Positions 7,885 to 17,791 of a stretch of 64,000 bases of DNA are shown here, piece by piece. The notes under the pieces were generated by a model. The model was not told the DNA's origin. It was given only the letters and a program-made list of their open reading frames with translations, and did not search any database. This stretch comes from an uncultured Collinsella sp. (GTDB lineage Bacteria; Actinomycetota; Coriobacteriia; Coriobacteriales; Coriobacteriaceae). Location: assembly GCA_934646815.1 (NCBI GenBank), contig CAKUEW010000001.1:1-64000 (forward strand), read 5' to 3'. Within the stretch, counting starts at the first letter, position 1; each line of letters starts with the position of its first letter. A program made the translations under genes and the position numbers.

Positions 7885-10764
7885 ATGTCCGATTCTTCTA
7901 TCGTTATCCGCGGTGCGCGCGAGCATAACCTTCGCAATATCGATGTTTCTATTCCGCGCGACAAGCTCGTCGTCATTACCGGACTTTCCGGTTCGGGCAA
8001 AAGTTCGTTGGCGTTTGACACCATCTATGCCGAGGGCCAGCGCCGTTATGTCGAGAGCCTCTCGAGCTATGCGCGCCAGTTCTTGGGTCAGATGGACAAG
8101 CCCGATCTGGACTCGATTGATGGTCTGTCCCCTGCCGTGTCGATCGATCAGAAGACGACGTCCAAAAACCCGCGCTCGACGGTGGGCACCGTAACCGAGA
8201 TCTATGACTATCTGCGTCTGCTCTTTGCTCGCGTTGGTACGCCGCACTGCCCTGAGTGCGGACGTGTCATCGAGCGCCAGACGACCGACCAGGTTGCCGA
8301 TAAGGTCCTGGCGGCGGGGGAGGGACGTCGCGCATTTGTGCTGGCGCCGGTGGTCCGTGGCCGCAAGGGCGAGTACGCCAAGTTGTTCGAGGACCTGCGT
8401 GCCGAGGGATTTAGCCGTGTGCGTGTGGATGGAGAGGTTCGCTCGCTCGACGACCCGATCGAGCTGGATAAGAAATTCAAGCACGATGTCGAAGTCGTGG
8501 TCGACCGTATCGTGATTCGCGAGAACTCCCTGGGCCGCATCGCCGAGTCTGTTGAGCAGGCAACTGCCCTGGCCCACGGCAATGTGAACGTGTATATGCT
8601 GCCCGATCGCGATGCACCCGAGGGCACAGAGGGCGAGCTGCTGGAGTATTCGCTGGCGCTGGCCTGCCCCGAGCACGGGCATTCTATCGACGACCTGCAG
8701 CCTCGCGATTTTTCGTTCAATGCACCCTATGGCGCGTGCCCGGAGTGCGACGGCCTGGGCTTTAAGAAAACGGTCGATGCCGAGGCGTTGATTGAGGATC
8801 CTTCCAAGTCTATTGCCGACGGCGTGTTCGGCAGCCTGTTTGGCAACTCGAACTACTATCCGCAGATCTTTGCTGCCGTCTGCAAGCACTTTAAGGTGAG
8901 TGCCGATACGCCGTGGGAGGAACTGCCGCCGCGCGTTCGCCGTGCATTTTTGGACGGCATGGGCGATAAGAAGATTTCGGTCGATTACCAAAAGCTCGAT
9001 GGCCGTCGAAGCCAGTGGGACACCAAGTTTTCGGGCATCCGCAACATTTTGTACGAACGCTATACCGAGACAACGAACGAGAACACCAAAGCTCGCCTGG
9101 AAAAGTACATTCGCGAGGAACCGTGTTCGAGCTGCCATGGTGCTCGTCTGCGTCCCGAGATGCTTGCCGTTACCGTGGGCGGAAAGTCTATCTACGAGGT
9201 TTGCTGTCTGTCGTGCCGTGAGTCGTTGGAGTTCTTTGAGGGGCTTGAGCTCACCGAACGTCAGCAGTTTATCGGCGGCCGCATCGTCAAGGAGATTCTG
9301 GAGCGTCTGCGCTTTTTGGTCGATGTCGGCCTTGACTATTTGACGCTCGACCGCGCCTCGGCCACGCTTTCTGGCGGCGAGGCCCAACGTATTCGTCTGG
9401 CAACGCAAATCGGCGCGGGTCTCATGGGCGTGCTCTACATTTTGGATGAGCCTTCGATTGGCCTGCATCAGCGCGATAACGAGCGCCTGATCAAAACCCT
9501 TGAGCGCCTGCGCGACATCGGCAACACCGTTATTGTCGTTGAGCACGATGAGGATACGATTCGAGCTGCCGACTATGTGATCGATATGGGCCCCGGTGCG
9601 GGCGTGAATGGCGGTCATGTGGTCGCGGCGGGAACGCCTATCGATATCATGGCATGCCCCGAATCGATGACGGGTGCGTACTTAACCGGCAAACGGATGA
9701 TTCGCGTGCCGGAAGAGCGCCGCAATCCTGGTCGCGGTTGCCTTAAGATCACGGGCGCCCGCGCCAATAACCTCAAAAACGTCACCGCCAAGATTGAGTT
9801 TGGAACGCTGACAGTTGTCACGGGTGTGTCGGGATCGGGCAAGAGTTCCCTGGTCACCGATACGATTGCGCCAGCGCTTACTAATGCCATCCATCGCTCG
9901 ACGCGCCCCGTGGGCCCGTATAAGAAGATTGAGGGCATCGAGTGCATCGACAAGGTGATCGATATCGATCAATCGCCGATTGGCCGCACGCCGCGCTCGA
10001 ACCCTGCAACCTATATTGGCCTGTGGGACGATTTGCGCGCGCTGTTTGCGAGCACGCCCGAATCGAAGGCACGCGGTTACTCGCCGGGTCGTTTCTCCTT
10101 TAACGTGAGCGGCGGTCGCTGCGAGGCGTGCAAGGGCGACGGCCAGATTAAGATCGAGATGCATTTCCTCCCGGACATTTATGTCCCCTGCGAGGTGTGC
10201 GGTGGCAAGCGTTATAACCGCGAGACGCTCGAGGTCACCTATCGCGGTAAGACCATCTCGGACGTGCTCGACATGAGCGTTACCGAGGCGCTGGCGTTCT
10301 TTGGAAACATCCCGCAGATCAAGCGCAAGCTCCAGACGCTCTACGATGTGGGATTGGGCTATGTGAGCTTGGGCCAGCCTGCGACGACGCTTTCGGGCGG
10401 CGAGGCACAGCGCGTGAAGCTCGCTAAAGAGCTTCATCGTCGCCAGACGGGCAAGACGTTCTACATTTTGGACGAGCCGACGACGGGTCTTCATTTTGAG
10501 GACGTGCGCCAGCTGCTCGACGTGCTCCAGCGATTGGTCGACGCCGGCAATACGGTGCTGGTGATTGAACACAACCTGGATGTCATCAAGGTTGCGGACC
10601 GTCTGATCGATATGGGTCCCGAGGGCGGTAACGGCGGCGGAACCGTTGTGGTTTCGGGTACACCGGAACAGGTTGCCCGATGCCCCCAGAGCTATACGGG
10701 CAAGTTCTTGGCTCCGCTGCTCAAGCGTGATCGCGAGCGCCAGAGTCAACTCGACGCGCAGTAG
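7885..10764 (+). CDS. uvrA: Excinuclease ABC subunit A
   Basis: UvrA is the dimeric ABC-type ATPase that finds helix distortions and loads UvrB. The 959-residue product is of normal length for the family. It has two ABC modules: Walker [10 protein letters not shown] near residue 32 and GVSGSGKSS near 653, and two signature motifs LSGGEAQR. Zinc-binding CxxC pairs are visible (CPECG near 118, [25 protein letters not shown] with CEVCGGKRY). ATG 7885 has AGGAGGCAAGGAG upstream. It stands alone between two terminators and reads away from apbC. Confidence 0.98.
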   Translation: MSDSSIVIRGAREHNLRNIDVSIPRDKLVVITGLSGSGKSSLAFDTIYAEGQRRYVESLSSYARQFLGQMDKPDLDSIDGLSPAVSIDQKTTSKNPRSTVGTVTEIYDYLRLLFARVGTPHCPECGRVIERQTTDQVADKVLAAGEGRRAFVLAPVVRGRKGEYAKLFEDLRAEGFSRVRVDGEVRSLDDPIELDKKFKHDVEVVVDRIVIRENSLGRIAESVEQATALAHGNVNVYMLPDRDAPEGTEGELLEYSLALACPEHGHSIDDLQPRDFSFNAPYGACPECDGLGFKKTVDAEALIEDPSKSIADGVFGSLFGNSNYYPQIFAAVCKHFKVSADTPWEELPPRVRRAFLDGMGDKKISVDYQKLDGRRSQWDTKFSGIRNILYERYTETTNENTKARLEKYIREEPCSSCHGARLRPEMLAVTVGGKSIYEVCCLSCRESLEFFEGLELTERQQFIGGRIVKEILERLRFLVDVGLDYLTLDRASATLSGGEAQRIRLATQIGAGLMGVLYILDEPSIGLHQRDNERLIKTLERLRDIGNTVIVVEHDEDTIRAADYVIDMGPGAGVNGGHVVAAGTPIDIMACPESMTGAYLTGKRMIRVPEERRNPGRGCLKITGARANNLKNVTAKIEFGTLTVVTGVSGSGKSSLVTDTIAPALTNAIHRSTRPVGPYKKIEGIECIDKVIDIDQSPIGRTPRSNPATYIGLWDDLRALFASTPESKARGYSPGRFSFNVSGGRCEACKGDGQIKIEMHFLPDIYVPCEVCGGKRYNRETLEVTYRGKTISDVLDMSVTEALAFFGNIPQIKRKLQTLYDVGLGYVSLGQPATTLSGGEAQRVKLAKELHRRQTGKTFYILDEPTTGLHFEDVRQLLDVLQRLVDAGNTVLVIEHNLDVIKVADRLIDMGPEGGNGGGTVVVSGTPEQVARCPQSYTGKFLAPLLKRDRERQSQLDAQ

Positions 10765-10780
10765 ATGGACGTTTCGATTT

Positions 10781-10815
10781 GGGCGCCGCTGAATCTTTTT
10801 GATTTGGCGGCGCTC
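10781..10815 (+). terminator. uvrA terminator
   Basis: A 15-nt arm at 10781-10795 pairs with 10801-10815 (GGCGCCGC and GAATC pair well, with one mismatch block), with a T5 loop and TCTTT downstream. Confidence 0.75.
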
Positions 10816-10896
10816 TCTTTGTCGAAATAGCGTAAGCAATAAAATTGGACCTATACTTAATCCTTAGCGTTCGCTGCGTTAAAGAAAGGACATACC

Positions 10897-11397
10897 ATGG
10901 CAAAGGCCGCAAAGACGCCAAAGACCAATGCTATGCGCGAGCTTGAAAGTGCCGGTATCTCCTATGCTCTTCACACCTATGAGGACGATGGCGACGAGTC
11001 GGTCGGCCTGGGCGTTGCGATTTCCGAGCAGCTTGGGGAGGAGCCCGGCCAGGGATTTAAGACTTTGGTCTGCGTGACGCCGACCTCGGATTATGTTGTC
11101 TGCTGTATTCCCGTTGCTGACGAGCTCGACCTGAAGGCCGCTGCGCGCGCTGCGGGGGAGAAATCGCTGGCCATGATGCATGTTAAGGATTTGCTTGGAG
11201 CGACTGGCTATGTCCGTGGCGGCTGCAGTCCGGTCGGTATGAAAAAACGCTACCGCACGCTGATCGACGAGACATGTGTCTTATGGGATACCATTTATAT
11301 TTCCGGCGGCAAGCGAGGTTATCAGCTTGAGCTTGCCCCCGATGACCTAGTTGCATTTTGCGGGGCGACGGTTGCCCCGATCACGAGAGAGGACTGA
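10897..11397 (+). CDS. ybaK: Cys-tRNA(Pro)/Cys-tRNA(Cys) deacylase, YbaK/EbsC type
   Basis: It is a trans-editing enzyme that hydrolyses Cys mischarged on tRNA(Pro), protecting translation fidelity. The 166-residue protein shows the YbaK fold landmarks: FKTLVCV with the conserved Lys, VPVADELDLK-like CCIPVADELDLKAAA, VKDLLGATGYVRGGCSPVGMKK, and ISGGKRGYQLELAPDDL. ATG 10897 has GAAAGGA upstream. The gene ends 3 nt before murJ, so the two are probably one transcript, without an obvious functional link. Confidence 0.92.
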   Translation: MAKAAKTPKTNAMRELESAGISYALHTYEDDGDESVGLGVAISEQLGEEPGQGFKTLVCVTPTSDYVVCCIPVADELDLKAAARAAGEKSLAMMHVKDLLGATGYVRGGCSPVGMKKRYRTLIDETCVLWDTIYISGGKRGYQLELAPDDLVAFCGATVAPITRED

Positions 11398-11400
11398 GCG

Positions 11401-13713
11401 ATGTCTCAGGAAGAATCGAAGCGCGGGGCTCATTTTGCACAAGGGGCGACGGGCAAAGCGCCATCGCCTCGAGCGACTTCCGCCGACAATGACATCCTGA
11501 GCGCATGGTCGGAAGTTTCGGACCCGGGGGAGACGGCCGTGTTCTTACGCGCCGCCAGTGCGGGTTCTGCCGTGCCGCGCCCGAACCTCTCCACGACCCG
11601 ACCGGATGAGACTGCCGTGTTTTTGGCTGCCGCACGCACCGGTGCGGCCCGTGAGGATATTGCTCCCGAGCCGGCTCGTGCCCCGCGTCCCGATGAGACG
11701 GCCGTCTTTTTGATGGCTGCCCAGGGAAAGAGCGCGCCGAGGGCCAACAATGTCGCTGGGCGCCGGCAATCCGCTGTGACCGATGATAGCGAGCCGCTGC
11801 TTTCGGACGACGAGTGGTCTCCGCTTGGTTCGACCGATCTGGTCGAGGGTGTCGCTATCGACGGTGACGATAGCGACGAGTGGAATCCGCTGACGTTTTC
11901 TGGCAGAACCGCTGCCACCAGGGAAGTCGATACGGTGTTCGGCGACAGTGCTGTATTCGATGATGGTGCCGCACCTGCAGGCGCCGAGGTATCCAATAGC
12001 GATGCCTTGCCTGTCGATGACGCCGTCTTGGTCGACGATCCCTTTACAATTGCCGATCCCTTTGACGCCGATGCGGATTCTCAACCATGGGATGAGGTCG
12101 AGCGGGAATCCCAGGATGATGCCGACGACGACATGGGCTCGTCCGACTACTCCACGGTCGGCCGCTCCGCGGGCCTTATGACGGCACTGACGATTGTCTC
12201 ACGCATCACCGGCTTTATCCGCACCTGGGCCATGGCGGCTGCCATTGGCATGTCACTCCTTTCGTCTTCCTACCAGGTTGCCAATAATCTGCCCAATATG
12301 CTTTACGAGCTCGTGATGGGTGGCATGCTCGTGACGGCGTTCTTGCCGGTATATATGGGCGTGAGGCGTGAGCAAGGGCGCGAGGCATCAAATGAATACG
12401 TCGGCAATCTGCTCGGCATTCTCCTGTTGCTGCTCGGCGGCATTTCGTTGCTGGGTACAGTGTTTGCCCCCGGTTTCATCTGGACGCAGTCGTTCCTCTC
12501 GGGCGATGGCGGAAACATGGAAACCGCGGCGTTTATGTTCCGTTTCTTTGCTATCCAGATCTTGTTCTACGGCATGGGCTCGGTGTTCTCGGGCGTTCTG
12601 AATGCGCACCGTGACTACTTCTGGTCGACGTTCGCTCCGGTTCTGAACAACGTGATCGTCATTGCGAGCTTTATGGGCTTTGCCCCTGTGTCCGCTCAGT
12701 TTGGCGAGCAAGCTGGCATCATTCTCATTTCGGCTGGTACGACCCTCGGCGTTTTTGTCCAAATGGCTTGCCAGATTCCTGCGCTCGGCAAACATGGCGT
12801 GCATCCTCATATTCATATCGACTTTAAGGACCCTGCCCTGCGCCAAACGATTGCGCTTGGAATCCCTACGCTGCTTGCTACGGTTTGCATGTTTGTCTCG
12901 ACCTCTATCACCAATGCCGCGGCGCTGGTGGTACAGCCCGAGACCGGTCCTTCCGTCATCGCCTATGCGCGCCTGTGGTACACGCTTCCCTATGCGCTTA
13001 TCGCGGCATCGCTGTCTACGGCGCTCTACACCGAGCTTTCTCACGACGCGCAGGAGAAGGATTACGACAGCGTGCGCTCGGGTATCTCGCGCGGCGTCGC
13101 CCAGATGCTGTTCTTTCTGATTCCCTTTGCGCTGTACCTGATAGTCTTTGCCCGTCCACTCAACATGATTTACTGCGCTGGCAAGTTCGATGAGTCCGGT
13201 GTGGCGTTGGTGTCTGAATTCTTAGTCTATCTGGCGTTCTCGCTGCCCCTGTACGGTGTGGTCGTGCTCATGCAGAAGAGCTTCTCCGCACTGCTCGACA
13301 TGAAGCCTTATAGCCGTTATTGCCTGTACTCCGCAATTGGTCAGGCCGGCTCGGTGTTGCTCTTTGGCGTAGTGCTGGGCTACGGCATGCCGGCGATTGC
13401 GCTTTCGTATGTCGTCGACTACGTGATTTTGGTCGGCTGCTCGCTGTGGTGGCTGCGTCGCCGCCTGCACGGTCTTCGGGTTAAGTCCATCCTTCATGGC
13501 TGCTTCTTTGGCCTTTTGCTCGGCGGCCTGGGCGCTGCCGCGGGCGCCGGCGTCATGTGGGCGCTTGAGCACTACATTGGGGCGCTGGGTGGCTCGATTC
13601 TCATCACGCTGGGCTATGTCTGCGTTGCCGGCGTCGTTTCGCTTGCAGTGACCTTTGGCTTGGCGATTCTCTTAAAGATGCCCGAGGTCTCGGCGCTTCT
13701 CCGCCGCAAGTAG
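11401..13713 (+). CDS. murJ: MurJ lipid II flippase with long repeat-bearing N-terminal tail
   Basis: MurJ (MviN) moves lipid II across the membrane for peptidoglycan synthesis. Residues 258-770 form the usual core of about 14 membrane segments (VSRITGFIRTW, NNLPNMLYEL). The first 257 residues are an added acidic, low-complexity, presumably cytoplasmic tail. It contains three copies of ETAVFL with flanking Pro-Asp/Gly (Thr45, Thr71, Thr100) and two copies of DEW(S/N)PL (about 138-143 and 160-165). ETAVF resembles the phosphothreonine site next to FHA domains in actinobacterial GarA/OdhI (T-S-V-F), so phospho-regulation is plausible. Mycobacterial MviN has a different cytoplasmic extension that binds an FHA protein. 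GTG-started uvrC follows 6 nt after the stop. Confidence 0.93.
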   Translation: MSQEESKRGAHFAQGATGKAPSPRATSADNDILSAWSEVSDPGETAVFLRAASAGSAVPRPNLSTTRPDETAVFLAAARTGAAREDIAPEPARAPRPDETAVFLMAAQGKSAPRANNVAGRRQSAVTDDSEPLLSDDEWSPLGSTDLVEGVAIDGDDSDEWNPLTFSGRTAATREVDTVFGDSAVFDDGAAPAGAEVSNSDALPVDDAVLVDDPFTIADPFDADADSQPWDEVERESQDDADDDMGSSDYSTVGRSAGLMTALTIVSRITGFIRTWAMAAAIGMSLLSSSYQVANNLPNMLYELVMGGMLVTAFLPVYMGVRREQGREASNEYVGNLLGILLLLLGGISLLGTVFAPGFIWTQSFLSGDGGNMETAAFMFRFFAIQILFYGMGSVFSGVLNAHRDYFWSTFAPVLNNVIVIASFMGFAPVSAQFGEQAGIILISAGTTLGVFVQMACQIPALGKHGVHPHIHIDFKDPALRQTIALGIPTLLATVCMFVSTSITNAAALVVQPETGPSVIAYARLWYTLPYALIAASLSTALYTELSHDAQEKDYDSVRSGISRGVAQMLFFLIPFALYLIVFARPLNMIYCAGKFDESGVALVSEFLVYLAFSLPLYGVVVLMQKSFSALLDMKPYSRYCLYSAIGQAGSVLLFGVVLGYGMPAIALSYVVDYVILVGCSLWWLRRRLHGLRVKSILHGCFFGLLLGGLGAAAGAGVMWALEHYIGALGGSILITLGYVCVAGVVSLAVTFGLAILLKMPEVSALLRRK

Positions 13714-13719
13714 GCGCAC

Positions 13720-15660
13720 GTGGCCGGTCACGATAACATTCCGACGCTTGCCGAGCAGGTTTCTCGCGTTCCCACGCAGCCCGGTTGCTACCTTTGGAAA
13801 GACGCCAAGGGCGATGTCATCTATGTGGGCAAGGCTAAAAACCTGCGCTCCCGCATGCGTCAATATGTAACGCTGCAAGACGAGCGACAGAAGATCCCGC
13901 TCATGATGCAGCTCGTGGCGAGTTTCGATTACATCGTCGTCGAGACCGAGCACGAGGCACTGGTGCTCGAGCGCAACCTGATCGGCCAGTATCATCCGTA
14001 CTTTAACGTCGACCTCAAAGACGATAAGAGCTATCCCTTTATCGCCATCACGAAGGGCGACCTGTATCCCGCCATCAAATACACGCGTGAGCGGCATAAG
14101 CCGGGAACGCGTTACTTTGGCCCGTATACCGATAGTCGCGCAGCGCGTGAGACCATCGATACCCTTCGCAAAGTCATCCCTATCTGCTCGGCATCCTGTG
14201 CGGAATGGCGTCGATGCCGCCGTATCGTCGAGGCACACAAGGGCGAGGAAGACATCATCAATATGATCTGCGCCCAAAATGGACGCCCCTGCTTTGACTA
14301 CCACGTCGGCCGTGGTCCGGGGGCGTGTGTGGGCGCTATCTCGCCGGCGGACTACGCTAAAAACGTTAAACGTGTCGAGCGCTTTTTGTCGGGACATCGC
14401 AGGGACGTCGTGGACGAACTTACGTCCGAGATGTCTGAGGCCGCCGCCGCTCTCGATTTTGAGCGGGCCGCGCGCGTCAAGCGGCGCCTGGATGTCATTA
14501 GGGGTTTGGACGATCGCCAACAGGTCGTTTTTCCGTCCAGTGTGGATATCGACGTTATCGGGTTCTATCGCGAGGAGACCATTTCCGCCGCCTGCGTTTT
14601 CGTGGTGCGCGAGGGTCGTACGGTGCGAACCTGCGAGTTCATTTTGGACAAGGGCTTAGACGTCGACGAAGAGGAACTCCAGTCGGGCTTTCTCAAGCGC
14701 TATTACGATGAGACGGCTGACATTCCAGCTGAAGTGAACCTGTCTGTCGAACTTGAGGATGCCGAGGCACTGGGGGAGTGGCTTGCGGGTAAGCGCGAGC
14801 GCTCTTGTCATCTGCATATGCCTCAGCGCGGCGAGAAACATCGTCTGCTCGATATGGCTTCCAAGAACGCCCGGCATGCCCTGATGCGCTACATGATGCG
14901 CACGGGCTATGCCGACGACCGTACCAACCAGGCCCTTCTTGAGCTCGAGAGCGCGCTGGCGCTTCCCGCGCCCCCGATGCGTATCGAGTGTTTTGATATC
15001 TCGACGCTGCACGGTACCTTTACGGTTGCCTCGATGGTGGTCTTTACCAACGGTCGTGCCGACAAGGGCCAATATCGTCGTTTTAAAATTCAGGCAGAAT
15101 TGGACGAGGCCAACGACTTTGTGTCAATGTCCGAGGTCTTGGGTCGCCGCTATGCTCCCGAACGCATGGCCGATGAGCGCTTTGGCTCGCGACCCGATTT
15201 GCTCGTCGTGGATGGCGGCAAGCCGCAATTGACGGCTGCCATCAAGCAACTTGAGGCCTTGGGACTCGATATACCAGTTTGCGGCTTGGCGAAGGCCGAC
15301 GAGGAAGTTTTTGTACCCTGGGACGAGACGCCCGTCGTGCTGCCGACGGGGTCCGCTTCGCTGTATCTCATCAAACAGGTACGCGACGAATCGCACCGCT
15401 TTGCCATCACGTTCCATCGCGAACTCCGCGACAAGGCCATGACGGTTTCGATTCTCGACGACGTTCCGGGTGTGGGACCCACCAGAAAACGCGCGATTAT
15501 GCGCCATTTTGGTTCGATGAAACGTTTGAGGGCGGCGAACGAGTCCGAGATCGCCGAAGTTCGAGGCGTTCCCGCAGATGTCGCCAAGTCGGTCCATGAG
15601 GCTCTTGTCGCGTGGAATGCCGAGCGCGATGAGGCGTCGTCAAGCCGCTCGGAAAACTGA
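13720..15660 (+). CDS. uvrC: Excinuclease ABC subunit C
   Basis: UvrC makes the 3' and 5' incisions around the lesion held by UvrB. The 646-residue protein has the GIY-YIG nuclease domain (PGCYLWKDAKGDVIYVGKAK, residues 21-40), a Cys-rich stretch (CSASCAEWRRC, a possible Fe-S site, near 160), a UVR domain (AAALDFERAARVKRRLD), the RNase H-like 5' incision domain (IECFDIST with catalytic Asp), and C-terminal helix-hairpin-helix motifs (LDDVPGVGPTRKRAIMRHFGS). The GTG start lies 6 nt after the murJ stop with no good ribosome binding site, which suggests coupling to murJ. Confidence 0.97.
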   Translation: MAGHDNIPTLAEQVSRVPTQPGCYLWKDAKGDVIYVGKAKNLRSRMRQYVTLQDERQKIPLMMQLVASFDYIVVETEHEALVLERNLIGQYHPYFNVDLKDDKSYPFIAITKGDLYPAIKYTRERHKPGTRYFGPYTDSRAARETIDTLRKVIPICSASCAEWRRCRRIVEAHKGEEDIINMICAQNGRPCFDYHVGRGPGACVGAISPADYAKNVKRVERFLSGHRRDVVDELTSEMSEAAAALDFERAARVKRRLDVIRGLDDRQQVVFPSSVDIDVIGFYREETISAACVFVVREGRTVRTCEFILDKGLDVDEEELQSGFLKRYYDETADIPAEVNLSVELEDAEALGEWLAGKRERSCHLHMPQRGEKHRLLDMASKNARHALMRYMMRTGYADDRTNQALLELESALALPAPPMRIECFDISTLHGTFTVASMVVFTNGRADKGQYRRFKIQAELDEANDFVSMSEVLGRRYAPERMADERFGSRPDLLVVDGGKPQLTAAIKQLEALGLDIPVCGLAKADEEVFVPWDETPVVLPTGSASLYLIKQVRDESHRFAITFHRELRDKAMTVSILDDVPGVGPTRKRAIMRHFGSMKRLRAANESEIAEVRGVPADVAKSVHEALVAWNAERDEASSSRSEN

Positions 15661-16025
15661 ACATGGCCCTAAACAACTGATATACATGATTGCGTGATTT
15701 TCAACCATTTATTTCGATAGGATTGCCTATCAATTTCGGGTTTTATTAACGCTAAAACGTTTGACTGCACCTTGCGAAATAGGCTGCTATCCTGCGGATT
15801 GACGAAGACTGATATCTCACCTCGTCGATACATACTGTCTGGCGTATCGTTTGTCAACGGGTTCGGTGAACGGTAGTAAATACCGTTCAAGCGGATGTAT
15901 GTATCGGTCGCCGAGCGCGGCACTCAAGTAGGGTTTGCCGGTGGGTAAGGTATATATCGTCCGCAAGTTGCGCGGGGGCAAGTCTAGGTGCTCCCGGGTA
16001 AGATTCTCTATTGATAGGAGAAGAC
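15661..16025 (+). promoter_or_regulatory. Regulatory region of the sialic acid operon
   Basis: This 365-nt gap has no supportable gene. It contains a promoter-like TTGACT (15761-15766) and TGCTAT (15785-15790) with an 18-bp spacer. A perfect 9-bp inverted repeat, TGAACGGTA-N5-TACCGTTCA (15867-15889), lies downstream and would be placed as a repressor operator. The leader then runs about 140 nt to the lipoprotein start. Confidence 0.45.
15867..15889. promoter_or_regulatory. Candidate operator of the nan operon
   Basis: TGAACGGTA-GTAAA-TACCGTTCA is a perfect 9-bp inverted repeat between the probable promoter and the first gene of the sialic acid operon. No regulator gene lies nearby, so the binding protein is unknown; GntR-, RpiR- and ROK-type repressors are used for nan genes elsewhere. 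Confidence 0.45.
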
Positions 16026-17636
16026 ATGGCCATCATCAACAAGGGTATGTCCAGGCGTTCGTTCCTCGGCCTCACCGGTAGCGTTGCTGCCGTTGCCGGT
16101 CTTGGCCTCACTGGCTGCGGTGGCAGCTCCGATTCTGGTTCCGCTGCCAGCTCCACCGATTCCGCTAGCCGTGGCGGCGGCGTGATCACTGCCGGCTCTG
16201 CCTACGCTCCGTCCAGCTTCGACCCCGCAAGCACCGGCTCTGCTGTTGGCCTGGGTGCCAACTGGCACGTTATCGAGGGCCTCTATGGCATCGATTACCA
16301 CGACTACAGCACCTTCAACGAGCTTGCCACCGACGACCCCAAGTCCGTGGACGACACCACGTTCGAGGTCACCATCCGCAAGGGCGCCAAGTTCTCCGAC
16401 GGCACCGAGGTCACCGCTGACGACGTCGTCGCCTCCTACACTGCTTGCGCCGCTTCCGCTACCTACGCTCCGTTCTTCCAGCCCTTTGAGTCCATCGAGG
16501 CCAAGGACGCCAGCACCGTGACCGTTAAGACCAAGGTCCCCAACTTCTCCCTGCTCAAGGACCGCCTGGCCATCATCCGCGTTACCCCGGCTACCCAGAC
16601 CGAGGAGGACCGCGCCAAGCAGCCGATCGGTTCTGGTCCCTGGATGTATGACGCTATCTCCGATACCGAGATCACCCTGGTTCCCAACCCCGAGTACAAC
16701 GGCGAGTATGCTGCCGAGGACGAGAAGATCCAGTACAGCATCCTGACCGACCCCACCGCTCGCGTCACCGCCCAGCAGGAAGGCTCCACGCTCGTCATGG
16801 AGCTCGTTACCGCTGACGCCGTCGACCAGCTCGAGAGCGCTGGCTGCAAGATCGACAACGTTCAGGGCTTCGGCACCCGCTTTATCATGTTCAACGTCGC
16901 CAAGGGGCCTTGGAACGACGTCAAGGTCCGTCAGGCCGTTATGTACGCGCTCGACACCGAGAAGATGATCAGCAACACCTTCGCCGGCCTTGCAACCGCC
17001 GCCAGCTGCTACCTGCCCAAGAGCTTCACCAATTATCATGAGGCTTCCACGGTGTACAAGACCGACGCCAAGAAGGCCAAGAAGCTCATCGAGGAGTCCG
17101 GCATCACCCCGGGTGCCATCACCCTGCGCACCACCGACAACGAGCAGATTAAGGGTATGGCCGCCCAGGTTAAGAACGACCTCGACGCTCTCGGCTTCGA
17201 TGTGACCATCCAGACCGATACCTCGCCGGCCACCTACGCTGCCATCGACGGCGGCGAGGCCTACGATATCCTGCTCGCCCCTGGCGACCCCTCCTGCTTC
17301 GGTGCCGATCCCGACCTGCTGCTCAACTGGTGGTATGGCGACAACGTCTGGATGCAGACCCGTTGCCCGTGGAAGGAGTCCGCTGAGTGGGAGAAGCTCC
17401 ACGGCCTTATGGACGAGGCTCTTGCCGCCGAGGGTGACGACCAGCAGAAGAAGTGGAACGAGTGCTTCGACATCATCGCCGACAACGCCGTTCTGTACCC
17501 GGTCGTCCACGTTAAGACCGTGTCTGCTTCTTGGGACGATCCGTCCACCGCGCCCAACGGCGAGGCTCTCGACGGCTTCAAGGGCATCGGCACGACGAGC
17601 ATGTCCTTCAAGGGCGTGGCAACCGTCAAGGCCTAA
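16026..17636 (+). CDS. ABC substrate-binding lipoprotein (SBP_bac_5), probably for sialic acid
   Basis: It is the extracytoplasmic binding component of an ABC importer. The 536-residue product starts with a twin-arginine lipoprotein signal (SRRSFLGLTG, hydrophobic run, lipobox LTGC) and a Ser/Gly linker. A family-5 (DppA/OppA-type) binding fold follows, with YDYNVEG-like segments replaced by VIEGLYGIDYHDY and the RQAVMYALD landmark. Family 5 proteins bind peptides, nickel or sugars. Here the nanA, kinase and nanE genes downstream and the fused permease-ATPase argue for sialic acid, as in SatA of Haemophilus ducreyi and SiaE of Corynebacterium glutamicum. ATG 16026 has AGGAG at 16016-16020; the in-frame TTG 16011 is rejected. 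Confidence 0.85.
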   Translation: MAIINKGMSRRSFLGLTGSVAAVAGLGLTGCGGSSDSGSAASSTDSASRGGGVITAGSAYAPSSFDPASTGSAVGLGANWHVIEGLYGIDYHDYSTFNELATDDPKSVDDTTFEVTIRKGAKFSDGTEVTADDVVASYTACAASATYAPFFQPFESIEAKDASTVTVKTKVPNFSLLKDRLAIIRVTPATQTEEDRAKQPIGSGPWMYDAISDTEITLVPNPEYNGEYAAEDEKIQYSILTDPTARVTAQQEGSTLVMELVTADAVDQLESAGCKIDNVQGFGTRFIMFNVAKGPWNDVKVRQAVMYALDTEKMISNTFAGLATAASCYLPKSFTNYHEASTVYKTDAKKAKKLIEESGITPGAITLRTTDNEQIKGMAAQVKNDLDALGFDVTIQTDTSPATYAAIDGGEAYDILLAPGDPSCFGADPDLLLNWWYGDNVWMQTRCPWKESAEWEKLHGLMDEALAAEGDDQQKKWNECFDIIADNAVLYPVVHVKTVSASWDDPSTAPNGEALDGFKGIGTTSMSFKGVATVKA

Positions 17637-17698
17637 GACTCGCTTGAGTCGAGTGTAGGATGTCGGACATAGAAGTGCATCCTCATATCTGAAACGAA

Positions 17699-17728
17699 GA
17701 CCCGGGCGACAACAATGTCGCTCGGGTC
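17699..17728 (+). terminator. Intra-operon hairpin after the binding-protein gene
   Basis: GACCCGGGCGAC pairs with GTCGCTCGGGTC (12 bp, one wobble), followed by TTGT. It lies between the binding-protein gene and the permeases. It would protect or partially terminate the transcript so that the binding protein is made in excess. Confidence 0.65.
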
Positions 17729-17791
17729 TTGTAATGAGTATCCATACTCATATACCAGTTGGTCCTACCGACAAAAGAAAGGGGAGAGAAC

